A stretch of DNA of 64,000 nucleotides from Massilioclostridium coli (lineage in GTDB: Bacteria > Bacillota > Clostridia > Oscillospirales > Ruminococcaceae), in assembly GCF_900095865.1 (NCBI RefSeq), contig NZ_FMIZ01000006.1, positions 1 through 64,000 on the forward strand. The letters run 5' to 3'. How positions within the stretch are numbered: position 1 is the stretch's first letter; every line of letters starts with the position of its first letter. The translations under genes were made by a program, and so were the position numbers. Shown here one piece after another: positions 17,534 to 23,501 of this stretch. The notes under the pieces are model-generated. The model had not been told where the DNA came from. It saw only the letters and a list, made by a program, of their open reading frames with translations, and made no database searches.

Positions 17534-17788
17534 CTAAATCAGCAACGCTTTCAATTTTTCTACAGGCGCAACTCCAGCAGCCTTAAAAATAGCCGTTTTG
17601 CCATCTATCACAACAATGGTAGGTAATTTGTCCACTAAATATTGGTCAGCTAAAAACGGCTCATTTTGAGCGTTAATACGCTGTATTTTTTCACTGCCTA
17701 TTTCCTGTTCCAGTGGTGTAATCACTTCCCGTTCTGCCAGCCGGCAGGGAGGGCACCAAGGCGCGTGGAAGAATAACAGTTTTTTCAT
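17534..17788 (-). CDS. Thioredoxin-like protein
   Basis: An 84-residue minimal thioredoxin fold. The redox motif is CPPC in FHAPWCPPCRLAE, and the cis-Pro segment is LPTIVVIDG. It is shorter than host thioredoxin (about 105), as is usual for phage versions. It might keep a viral enzyme reduced, for example the adjacent cysteine protease. That link is inferred from its position alone. Confidence 0.85.
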   Translation of the reverse strand: MKKLLFFHAPWCPPCRLAEREVITPLEQEIGSEKIQRINAQNEPFLADQYLVDKLPTIVVIDGKTAIFKAAGVAPVEKLKALLI

Positions 17789-17808
17789 AAAACCTCCATA
17801 TAGGTATC

Positions 17809-17839
17809 AAAAAAGCACCCTGCTTGCGCAAAGTGCTTT
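17809..17839 (-). terminator. Rho-independent terminator after the antirepressor gene
   Basis: AAAGCAC (17812-17818) pairs with GTGCTTT (17833-17839); on the minus strand the hairpin is followed by a run of T residues opposite 17809-17814. It can separate the antirepressor unit from the thioredoxin and head genes downstream. Confidence 0.65.
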
Positions 17840-17853
17840 GATTATTTAATTGT

Positions 17854-18630
17854 TTAGGATACCGCTTTTAAGTACAGCAGCCGGAAGGTTTCCCTTCCTT
17901 TTGGGGTAATGAGGGTTTGTGTCCCGCTCCAGTTTGTCTTTTCGTTGTACTGTTCTTTGAGTTGGAACAGCCCTTTTTGAACATGCTGCGCATATGGCGT
18001 GAGTTTACCTTTCTTATCACGGTACAGATATTTATGGTTGATTAGGAACTGGATAAACTTGCGTTCCTTAACGTTTAATTCTTTAGCGGTTTCCCGTAAG
18101 TTTGTTAGCAAGTTCCTGTCCACGAGTTCGTCAAAATAATCCGCTTTAGGCTGCATAATAGCGTTGTCAACAGTCAAGGCACTGTTTTCCGCTTGCAATA
18201 CCTTGTTTTTCTCCTGTTCATCCTTTAGGGCTGTGGCAATTTTAATAATGGTATCAGGGTTTAGCAAGGCTGCTTCCAGGGTTTCCGGTGTCATGTATGC
18301 GCCGTGTTTGCGGATGGAAGGAAGAACATCGGAAGTAACCCACCGTTTAAATTGTTTTGCCTTTGGAAGTTTGCTGCTAAGGATTAAGCTATAAAGACCA
18401 GATTCGTTGATGAGCCAACCGCCACGCTGCCCTAAATCTAATTCAAAACTCGGTAGCATTTTGCTATTGAGTTTATCTTCTACATCGACATGATCTTGAA
18501 TAGCTTCATTTGGATTGACATAACCAAGGATTTCCGATACATCTTTCCCCACAAAATATGGCTCATTATCAATAGTTACAGTCCTGATTTCTCCGAATTG
18601 TTCGTTTTTAAAGATTTGTAATTCGTTCAT
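17854..18630 (-). CDS. Phage antirepressor, BRO-N plus KilAC domains
   Basis: A 258-residue antirepressor that would inactivate a phage repressor. Residues 1-105 are a BRO-N domain (RTVTIDNEPYFVGKDVSEIL; GGWLINESGLYSLILSS; FKRWVTSDVLPSIRKHGAY). A helical linker (about 120-150) leads to a KilAC domain (residues 160-258: RETAKELNVKERKFIQFLI; LYRDKKGKLTPYAQ; GRETFRLLYL). It overlaps the upstream 95-residue gene by 4 bases (ATGA), so the two are translated together. Upstream sit an RHH regulator and an antisense RNA, which together resemble the P22 arc-sar-ant layout. Confidence 0.92.
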   Translation of the reverse strand: MNELQIFKNEQFGEIRTVTIDNEPYFVGKDVSEILGYVNPNEAIQDHVDVEDKLNSKMLPSFELDLGQRGGWLINESGLYSLILSSKLPKAKQFKRWVTSDVLPSIRKHGAYMTPETLEAALLNPDTIIKIATALKDEQEKNKVLQAENSALTVDNAIMQPKADYFDELVDRNLLTNLRETAKELNVKERKFIQFLINHKYLYRDKKGKLTPYAQHVQKGLFQLKEQYNEKTNWSGTQTLITPKGRETFRLLYLKAVS

Positions 18631-18914
18631 GCTATAACCTCCTGGCTTGTTTTGTTGCGTGTTTCGTCAATGTTACTGTAAGTGGCTGCAATGCGAAAGC
18701 CTTTATAGGTAAGAAAAGCAAGCTTATAACTTCCGCCATCAATGTAATATTCGCTCCAGTAACCAAGATTTTTATAATCCTGAAAACTTTTCGCAAATTC
18801 CATAGCAGCTTTACCGAATAATTTTTCTACTGCGTATTGTGGAATTACATCACGATCATTTATCAATATCGCTTCTTTTTCAAATAATTCTTGTACTTGT
18901 TTACTGTTTAACAT
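18627..18914 (-). CDS. Small phage protein co-translated with the antirepressor
   Basis: A 95-residue protein without a family I can name. It starts at ATG 18912-18914, chosen for its perfect GCAGGAGGT about 9 nt upstream rather than the longer frame to 18950. The middle has aromatic stretches (NLGYWSEYYIDGGSYKLAFLTYKGFRIAA split across two strands). As the first gene after the antisense RNA locus, it is the one whose leader the RNA opposes. The 4-base overlap with the antirepressor gene suggests that control of its translation also sets antirepressor output. Confidence 0.6.
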   Translation of the reverse strand: MLNSKQVQELFEKEAILINDRDVIPQYAVEKLFGKAAMEFAKSFQDYKNLGYWSEYYIDGGSYKLAFLTYKGFRIAATYSNIDETRNKTSQEVIA

Positions 18915-18944
18915 ATTAAAAAACCTCCTGCAATTTAAAAATGG

Positions 18945-18973
18945 TTGCAAGAAGTACGCTTCTGTAGTATAAT
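18945..18973 (+). promoter_or_regulatory. Sigma-A promoter of the antisense RNA
   Basis: TTGCAA (18945-18950), a 17-base spacer, and a perfect TATAAT (18968-18973) on the plus strand, opposite to all neighbouring genes. Transcription should start near 18980. Two palindromes of the form AGAAG-N4-CTTCT flank the -10 box (18950-18963 and 18982-18995). Confidence 0.75.
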
Positions 18974-18995
18974 GGATTTACAGAAGGTAACTTCT
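18950..18995. promoter_or_regulatory. Paired operator palindromes around the antisense RNA promoter
   Basis: AGAAGTACGCTTCT (18950-18963) and AGAAGGTAACTTCT (18982-18995) are both perfect 5-bp-arm palindromes with 4-bp centres. Their centres are 32 bp apart, about three helical turns, so dimers would sit on the same face, one over the promoter spacer and one over the start site. The binding protein is not known; the RHH protein encoded next door or one of the HTH proteins are candidates. Confidence 0.6.
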
Positions 18996-19050
18996 TTGTG
19001 TATAGCAATAACGTTAGTGCTTGGTCGTGCGGCGTTATTGCTATTTTTTT
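18980..19050 (+). ncRNA. Candidate antisense small RNA, about 70 nt (sar-like)
   Basis: A strong promoter starts transcription near 18980, and a clear intrinsic terminator ends it near 19050: TAGCAATAACG (19003-19013) pairs with CGTTATTGCTA (19033-19043), followed by seven T. There is no open frame with a ribosome binding site between. The RNA is fully complementary to the spacer between the RHH gene and the antirepressor pair and to the RHH stop codon (19041-19043). It does not reach the ribosome binding site at about 18921-18928, so it may act through mRNA structure, processing or transcription interference. Confidence 0.65.
19003..19050 (+). terminator. Terminator of the antisense RNA
   Basis: An 11-bp perfect stem, 19003-19013 with 19033-19043, followed by TTTTTTT at 19044-19050 on the plus strand. 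On the minus strand no T run follows the hairpin, so it terminates only rightward transcription although all coding genes nearby run leftward. Confidence 0.8.
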
Positions 19051-19217
19051 AATTTGGCATATTGCTGTTCAATTCCTTCTCGTACTACTTCGGAACGAGT
19101 AATGTTTTTAGTTTCACATATTACGTCTAGTTTCATCATGGATTCATTATCCATTCGTACACGTAACATATGAGACTTAGGGGAATCGGTCAACTTAGTG
19201 CCTTTTTTTATTCCCAA
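19041..19217 (-). CDS. Ribbon-helix-helix transcriptional regulator (Arc/CopG-like)
   Basis: A 58-residue gene that starts with TTG (19215-19217) behind AGGAGG at 8 nt. The core HMLRVRMDNESMMKLDVI gives the beta strand and first helix, and NITRSEVVREGIEQQY the second helix with the turn typical of RHH dimers. The likely role is repressor of its own promoter, since a 16-bp inverted repeat covers the -10 region. It is the first gene of the unit leading into the antirepressor pair, as Arc precedes Ant in P22. Confidence 0.85.
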   Translation of the reverse strand: MGIKKGTKLTDSPKSHMLRVRMDNESMMKLDVICETKNITRSEVVREGIEQQYAKLKK

Positions 19218-19230
19218 AAATTTTTCCTCC

Positions 19231-19276
19231 TTTTCTTTGTGGGTACAATCTAATTATAATGTAGCTACAAAGAAAA
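19231..19276. promoter_or_regulatory. Operator inverted repeat over the RHH gene promoter
   Basis: The arms are 19231-19246 (TTTTCTTTGTGGGTAC) and 19261-19276 (GTAGCTACAAAGAAAA), matching at 14 of 16 positions as an inverted repeat, with a 14-bp AT-rich centre that contains the -10 box. This fits autoregulation by the RHH protein. A related half-site TTCTTTGTG recurs at 18992-19000, at the start of the antisense RNA. Confidence 0.65.
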
Positions 19277-19281
19277 GTCAA
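19253..19281 (-). promoter_or_regulatory. Sigma-A promoter of the RHH-antirepressor unit
   Basis: On the minus strand: TTGACT (19276-19281), 17-base spacer, TATAAT (19253-19258). Transcription would begin near 19246, with the AGGAGG of the RHH gene shortly after. This gives the module an expression unit separate from the late operon. Confidence 0.8.
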
Positions 19282-19307
19282 GAGGTTTTCAAAAATTTTT
19301 CCATAAG

Positions 19308-19333
19308 AAAAGCACACCCGAAAGTGTGCTTTT
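19308..19333 (-). terminator. Terminator between MuF-linked small genes and the RHH unit
   Basis: AAAAGCACAC (19308-19317) pairs with GTGTGCTTTT (19324-19333) around a 6-base loop; T-rich tracts follow on both strands. It can stop leftward transcripts of the head genes before the RHH-antirepressor unit. Confidence 0.7.
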
Positions 19334-19349
19334 ATTTATAGCTTTCCAA

Positions 19350-19532
19350 TTACTTTTTCCAACTGTGGATTTCCCTATTCGGTACAAGCGGCCATCCGTC
19401 CAAATTTTTAAGGAGACGGTTGTATATTTCTCGCAAAACGCCAGATGTATATTGCCTTTTCTCAAGCTTGTCATATAAAAAGTCCTCTACCTTTTCCGCA
19501 AGCTCTTTGATGTCGATTATATCTTCATTCAT
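19350..19532 (-). CDS. Small phage protein of unknown function
   Basis: A 60-residue acidic helical protein, MNEDIIDIKELAEKVEDFLY and onward. The start at 19530-19532 is chosen because AGGAGG lies 7 nt upstream; an earlier ATG is only 2 nt from it. It follows another small gene in the head module and is the last before a terminator. I do not recognise the family. Confidence 0.5.
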   Translation of the reverse strand: MNEDIIDIKELAEKVEDFLYDKLEKRQYTSGVLREIYNRLLKNLDGWPLVPNREIHSWKK

Positions 19533-19580
19533 CGCATGACCTCCTAAAAACGGTTTCTTTTCCGGTGACATAGAAACACC

Positions 19581-19763
19581 TCAATCCTCATCGATAGAAT
19601 GTAATTCATCAATACTTTTGATCCGGCCTGCTTTAATTAAAATTTCCGCTAGTTCTTTTCGGGCTGCCATTTGTTCCTCTTTAGAAATTTCTCTATAGCC
19701 TGTAGTAACGCCTTTCATAGGGACATGCCAGCGGCGGTCAGAATATGGTTTCTTTTCCGGCAT
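19581..19763 (-). CDS. Small phage protein of unknown function
   Basis: A 60-residue protein (MPEKKPYSDRRWHVPMKGVT; EEQMAARKELAEILIKAGRI) that starts inside the last codons of the MuF gene, with GGAGG about 8 nt upstream. The overlap and ribosome binding site support it as a real coupled gene. The function is not known. Confidence 0.55.
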   Translation of the reverse strand: MPEKKPYSDRRWHVPMKGVTTGYREISKEEQMAARKELAEILIKAGRIKSIDELHSIDED

Positions 19764-21969
19764 CAGTTATTACCTCCTTCATAATGATGTTCGTAACACC
19801 ATCATCATCCACGGAAACGTCAAGTATTTCAAAGCTGCTCTTTCTTGGATAAAGGACTTCCAACTCGTTCTTATTATACGTGGAAATATCCCGTCCTCTA
19901 CTTGATTGTATCACATATATCTGGACCTGTCCACTTGCGTCATAAGGAATAGCGTCCTTTGTCATTGAAATATATTCATTATATGTTTTCGTTTTGCCCT
20001 TTTGATATTGTTTAAGAAATTCTTTCCTGTCCTCATCATAGTCAAACAATAAAGACCTATTTAAATTGCCTTGATATTTTGGCATTTTACGCAATGCGTT
20101 ATCCAAATGGTGTATGTATTCCTCATCTTCATCGTTCAATGGAGTGTTGTTCCTTAACTTGTCGTTGATAATATAGGCTTTCCCACTTACATACTGCTTT
20201 AGCGAATATTCTTCATCGTCTGTTAAAACCTTATCTGCTACATACTGATCCATCCAGGTATCCCAATCATCAACGACAATTTCAAAGGTACATCTGCAAT
20301 TACTTGTAATAATTCCATTGGCAATATATAATGTAGATAGAGAGGAGGCATCATACACATGCCCAAAGAAAGAATCGTGCTCGACACTAATAAGATCATC
20401 AAACTCTACAATTCCGGGAAAAGCATCAACGAACTCGCCAATATCTTTAACGTTTCTCGCCCGACTATCACTCGAAGACTTAAAAATTCTGGCATCGTAG
20501 TCCGTGGGCAAACGGAAGCTAATCAACTTATGATGAGTAAAAGAACCATTGAGGAGAACTTGCACAACGTCCGAGCCGCTCACAATGCCGTCCGCGGCAA
20601 GCCCCGCCCCCGTGAGCAAAAGCTCAAGACTGCGATAAGCAGACAAGCTAACTTTACTGGGTACAGGAGCCCCTACGAAAGAGATATCGCTAACGAACTT
20701 ATTAAGAGAAATATTGAGTTTGTCCCTCAGTTCGCTATTGATATTTATAATATCGATTTTGCTATTGGTGACAACATCGCCTTTGAGGTCTTTGGGGGTG
20801 GCTGGCACGCTTACGGGCGACACCGCTCCAGATTCAACGAGAGAAGCAAAAAGCTTTTCGATTGTGGGTACACCATCGTTATGTGCTGGGTTGGGTTTAA
20901 CTATAGATTCTCTCCATCCACAATAGTTGACTACCTTGTCTCCCTTGATAAGATTCTTCGCTCTGACCCATCCACGAGATGTAAGCACTATATGATTCGG
21001 GGTGATGGTAAGCCGACGGCCGTTGGAAGTAGTAATCTTGATTACATCACCTGAATACCAACTTTTAGTCATTGCTTCTATATTTGGGGCAATGACTTTT
21101 GTATCCGGCAAAACACACCAGGGATGGAATGGCGGAAAATTAACGCCTGCCTGGCGTTCTGATATTTGAAATGTTTCTTTGGCAATAGATTTACAAATAG
21201 GGCATACCCTGCCATCTTCAACAGTTGAAATTTTGTACTTTTCAAAATCTTCCATGAAGGGCTGTATTGTGCTTTCTGCCATCACATAAGTACCTTCGGT
21301 ATAAATTAAACGGTAAGCATCGTTACGGGTGACTTTGCTGAACCTCTCCCGAAGCTGACGCACAATTCTGTCATAGGAATCCCCACGGGCAAATGCCTGT
21401 GCTATATCTGTCCTCAAATAGTTGGAAAGTTTATCAACATTTTCCCATATACGCTGTGAAAAACTCTTGCCATTATTCCAGGCCACATTTACAAACAGTT
21501 TTGTGATATCTGGGTTGTTTGCGTAAAAATTCTTGCCAAACCCCATCGCTTCCGCTGCTGCGTTCACGCCGCGCTCCGCCTGTTTGTTCAAATACGCTGT
21601 GATTTGTTCATTGTTGACAGCGCCTATTTCAAGCTGTTGCATCCTAATGGAATACTGTAGCCCCTCCAGCCGGTTTAATTTGTAAATAGATTCCCTAACT
21701 GGCATTAAATCAGAGTATTGGGGGTATTTCTTCTCAAATTCATCCATCTGTTCTATCAACAGCTTTTTATCCGCGTCAGGCAAGTTTTCCATCAGCCGGC
21801 GGTATTCAATCACATTGTCTTTACCGTATTTTTGATAGTAAGCAGCTATTTCCTTTTCCAGACGCGCAAATTCAGCATCATAAAAGGACGATAGCCGTTT
21901 TTTCAATTTAGCTTCGTCCTTTTCCATCTGCCTATTCAATTGTTGTTGACGGTTCTGCCAGTATGTCAT
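19738..21969 (-). CDS. MuF minor head protein with intein and C-terminal ADP-ribosyltransferase-like domain
   Basis: A 743-codon gene after the portal. Residues 1-284 plus 558-575 form an SPP1 gp7/MuF-type head morphogenesis domain; its metal-binding-like signature (CPICKS ... FPPFHPW | CRCTFE) is split by an intein at residues 285-557. After splicing the protein would be 470 residues. The C-terminal part (about 590-743) resembles an ADP-ribosyltransferase: Arg638 in NLNRSLLF, an S-x-T-like ISMTK at 667-671, and the E-x-E pair in NELEVLYP (Glu702, Glu704). MuF fusions to toxin or effector domains are known in temperate phages, and such a protein could be injected with the DNA. It begins 3 bases after the frameshifted portal tail ends. 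Confidence 0.88.
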   Translation of the reverse strand: MTYWQNRQQQLNRQMEKDEAKLKKRLSSFYDAEFARLEKEIAAYYQKYGKDNVIEYRRLMENLPDADKKLLIEQMDEFEKKYPQYSDLMPVRESIYKLNRLEGLQYSIRMQQLEIGAVNNEQITAYLNKQAERGVNAAAEAMGFGKNFYANNPDITKLFVNVAWNNGKSFSQRIWENVDKLSNYLRTDIAQAFARGDSYDRIVRQLRERFSKVTRNDAYRLIYTEGTYVMAESTIQPFMEDFEKYKISTVEDGRVCPICKSIAKETFQISERQAGVNFPPFHPWCVLPDTKVIAPNIEAMTKSWYSGDVIKITTSNGRRLTITPNHIVLTSRGWVRAKNLIKGDKVVNYCGWRESIVKPNPAHNDGVPTIEKLFASLVESGAVSPVSVPATPKDLKGDVVTNSKIDIININSELRDKLNISLNKFVSDISFVGAPVPSKVSLSAYRSLELLLTGAGLAADGIVSGSDVVQVLLNGSFTHHKLISFRLPTDYDARIFKSSSDSRARNVKDIGEFVDAFPGIVEFDDLISVEHDSFFGHVYDASSLSTLYIANGIITSNCRCTFEIVVDDWDTWMDQYVADKVLTDDEEYSLKQYVSGKAYIINDKLRNNTPLNDEDEEYIHHLDNALRKMPKYQGNLNRSLLFDYDEDRKEFLKQYQKGKTKTYNEYISMTKDAIPYDASGQVQIYVIQSSRGRDISTYNKNELEVLYPRKSSFEILDVSVDDDGVTNIIMKEVITDAGKETIF
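20304..20332 (+). promoter_or_regulatory. Promoter of the antisense endonuclease gene, inside the intein
   Basis: TTGTAA (20304-20309), 17-base spacer and a perfect TATAAT (20327-20332) on the plus strand. The predicted start near 20339 lies just before AGAGGAGG (20341-20348), which is 10 nt from the ATG at 20359. The promoter is written across the conserved C-terminal splicing block of the intein on the minus strand. Confidence 0.6.
20359..21054 (+). CDS. Homing endonuclease with HTH and Vsr/EDxHD-like domain, antisense within the intein
   Basis: A 231-residue protein encoded on the plus strand entirely inside the minus-strand intein. Residues 12-46 form a resolvase-like helix-turn-helix (IIKLYNSGKSINELANIF; NVSRPTITRRLKNSGI). 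Residues 101-178 match the Vsr-like endonuclease core: SPYERDIANELIKR (Glu107), DIYNIDFAIGD (Asp133), IAFEVFGGGWHAYG (Glu143, His150) and KKLFDCGYTIVMCWV. A strong ribosome binding site and promoter precede it. Its codons align exactly with those of the intein and cover intein residues 22-253, including block B. It should cut intein-free copies of the MuF gene and so spread the intein. Antisense shadow frames elsewhere here lack all these marks. Confidence 0.87.
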   Translation: MPKERIVLDTNKIIKLYNSGKSINELANIFNVSRPTITRRLKNSGIVVRGQTEANQLMMSKRTIEENLHNVRAAHNAVRGKPRPREQKLKTAISRQANFTGYRSPYERDIANELIKRNIEFVPQFAIDIYNIDFAIGDNIAFEVFGGGWHAYGRHRSRFNERSKKLFDCGYTIVMCWVGFNYRFSPSTIVDYLVSLDKILRSDPSTRCKHYMIRGDGKPTAVGSSNLDYIT

Positions 21970-21972
21970 ATG

Positions 21973-22146
21973 CTATAATTCTCCATTTAAGATTGACCTA
22001 GCTTCTTCTTTGCTGATACCAATTGCTGTTGATATTAGATTAATAGCCTGTCCTTCTGATAAACTACCCGCTGTAAATTGTGCCATAATGGCAAGCAAGC
22101 TTTGGGTCTGCGCCCCATTAAGTGCTTTCCCTTGTACCTCCGTTAC
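21973..22146 (-). pseudogene. Frameshifted C-terminal tail of the portal protein
   Basis: A 57-residue frame with no start codon or ribosome binding site that continues the portal in the -1 frame after a run of nine G (22146-22154). It reads VTEVQGKALNGAQTQSLLAI and then SEGQAINLISTAIGISKEEA, the typical C-terminal end of many Gp6-like portal proteins. It stops 3 bases before the MuF start, closing what would otherwise be a 173-base gap in a packed operon. It may be reached by programmed slippage on the G run, or the run may be miscounted or mutated. Confidence 0.65.
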
Positions 22147-23501
22147 CCCCCCCCGATAGTTTCAGGCGGGATTTCATTTTCTGGTGCAGTTCCTGTTTCT
22201 ATAGTCCGGTTCGTTGGGTAGTCCGTGCTATATCCTTCTGTATCCTGTTCTGATTCAATCCGTTCCAGTTCCTGCTGGACATTATCCACAACGGATAATG
22301 TTTTCAGCTGTGTTTCTTTTGAGGTAATACCCGCCAGGTTGCCGGCGATCTGGGATTCCTCCAACACATTGGCGGGGAAGTTCTGTGTAAACTGGTATGA
22401 CAACTTCACCCAGTCATCTTTCTTCATTCCAGATACTGGATTGCTGAATAACAGCTTATACCGCCTGTTCATTCCGCTTGTGAACTTCCGTTCTTTTGTC
22501 TTGGCGAGGTTGCTCATAGCCTGTAGTTTGTATTTTAGAGAGATGCCAGAAGATGTACCAAAATTTTCATCCGAAATATTCGCTACCATGGATATTTGGA
22601 AAATAAGGCGCTCCAAACGGTTGAGCAGGTTTTCCTGCGTTGTGTCTCCATTTGGCTTTTGTAGGAACTCTACAATCAAGTTGCCATCATAGTTGCCTTC
22701 AAAGTTAATAACCTTATTGCTCCTAAGCTGTGCCAACTCCGATTCAGTTAACTGCGCCCCAAGGATTTTAAGGTAGGCATCTGCAAAATATGCTACATCG
22801 TTGGCTTTTTCGGAGATTGCTTCGTTGTATATGTTAATCATAGCAAGCACAGGCTCAAAAATCCCGATTTCTTCCTCATTTTCTCGGTATTCTGTTGCTG
22901 GGACGCCATCAAACCCATGCACTTTTTCATATTCGTCCAGCCATTCTATTTTTCCTTTTAAAACGAAATACCGTACCTTTGTTTCATCCGATATGCTGCC
23001 ATGCAGCACATTATCAGAATCCACATAGGTATGAATGAAATACCTGGGGCGTTCCAATACGGAATCGTCATAAATCATAAACCCATCTATGGGGGATACG
23101 TATGTAATGCAAAGGTTTCCTTCTTGGTCCACATAATACATTTCATATCCTTTCCCGTAGATATCGCACAGCTTAGATAATTCAGCATTGTTATCATCCT
23201 GGTCGTTATACTGGTCAAGTAGTTCAACATATTTCGCCACCTTATCATCATCACTTGTCACTTTAATTGGGATACCAATAAAAAATCCATTCATGGTATC
23301 TACAATATATTTGGCGAAGTTTACAGCGATGCGGCTATCCGGCTTCCAATCTGGCTTCGGTGTTTTGTGGAATATCGGATAATTTGTCATATACGCGTCC
23401 ATAAGCGGACGGTATCGGAACATAATTTCTGAATTGTGACACTGTAAAAATTCCCCTAGCTTTTGGTCTGTTAATTCTTCACTTGCTGGTAATTTAAACA
23501 A
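22143..23501 (-). CDS. Portal protein (SPP1 Gp6-like)
   Basis: A 452-residue subunit of the dodecameric portal through which DNA is packaged. Recognisable parts include YPIFHKTPKPDWKPDSRIAV, VDTMNGFFIGIPIKV, YVSPIDGFMIYDDS and SGISLKYKLQAMSNLAKTKE near residue 320, all typical of the Gp6-like family. The frame ends with three Gly codons inside a run of nine G; a -1 shift there would add 57 more conserved residues. It is placed between large terminase and MuF, as usual. Confidence 0.92.
   Translation of the reverse strand: MFKLPASEELTDQKLGEFLQCHNSEIMFRYRPLMDAYMTNYPIFHKTPKPDWKPDSRIAVNFAKYIVDTMNGFFIGIPIKVTSDDDKVAKYVELLDQYNDQDDNNAELSKLCDIYGKGYEMYYVDQEGNLCITYVSPIDGFMIYDDSVLERPRYFIHTYVDSDNVLHGSISDETKVRYFVLKGKIEWLDEYEKVHGFDGVPATEYRENEEEIGIFEPVLAMINIYNEAISEKANDVAYFADAYLKILGAQLTESELAQLRSNKVINFEGNYDGNLIVEFLQKPNGDTTQENLLNRLERLIFQISMVANISDENFGTSSGISLKYKLQAMSNLAKTKERKFTSGMNRRYKLLFSNPVSGMKKDDWVKLSYQFTQNFPANVLEESQIAGNLAGITSKETQLKTLSVVDNVQQELERIESEQDTEGYSTDYPTNRTIETGTAPENEIPPETIGGG

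Larger units (their letters stand above)
20299..21117 (-). other. Intein inserted in the MuF protein, 273 residues
   Basis: Protein splicing element between Trp284 and Cys558 of the MuF product. Cys1 opens block A (CVLPDTKVIAP); block B is LTITPNHIVLTSRGW with its His; block F is GHVYDASSLSTLYIANG; block G is GIITSN followed by Cys+1 of the extein. The residue before the last Asn is Ser rather than the usual His. No LAGLIDADG or HNH motif is visible in this reading frame. The middle (about 165 residues) is instead the codon-for-codon complement of an endonuclease gene on the other strand. Confidence 0.93.

Noticed and set aside
20359..21054. The plus-strand frame inside the MuF gene as a mere shadow
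   Set aside because: Unlike other antisense frames it has AGAGGAGG, a TATAAT promoter, a helix-turn-helix and an ordered nuclease core, so the shadow explanation was dropped.
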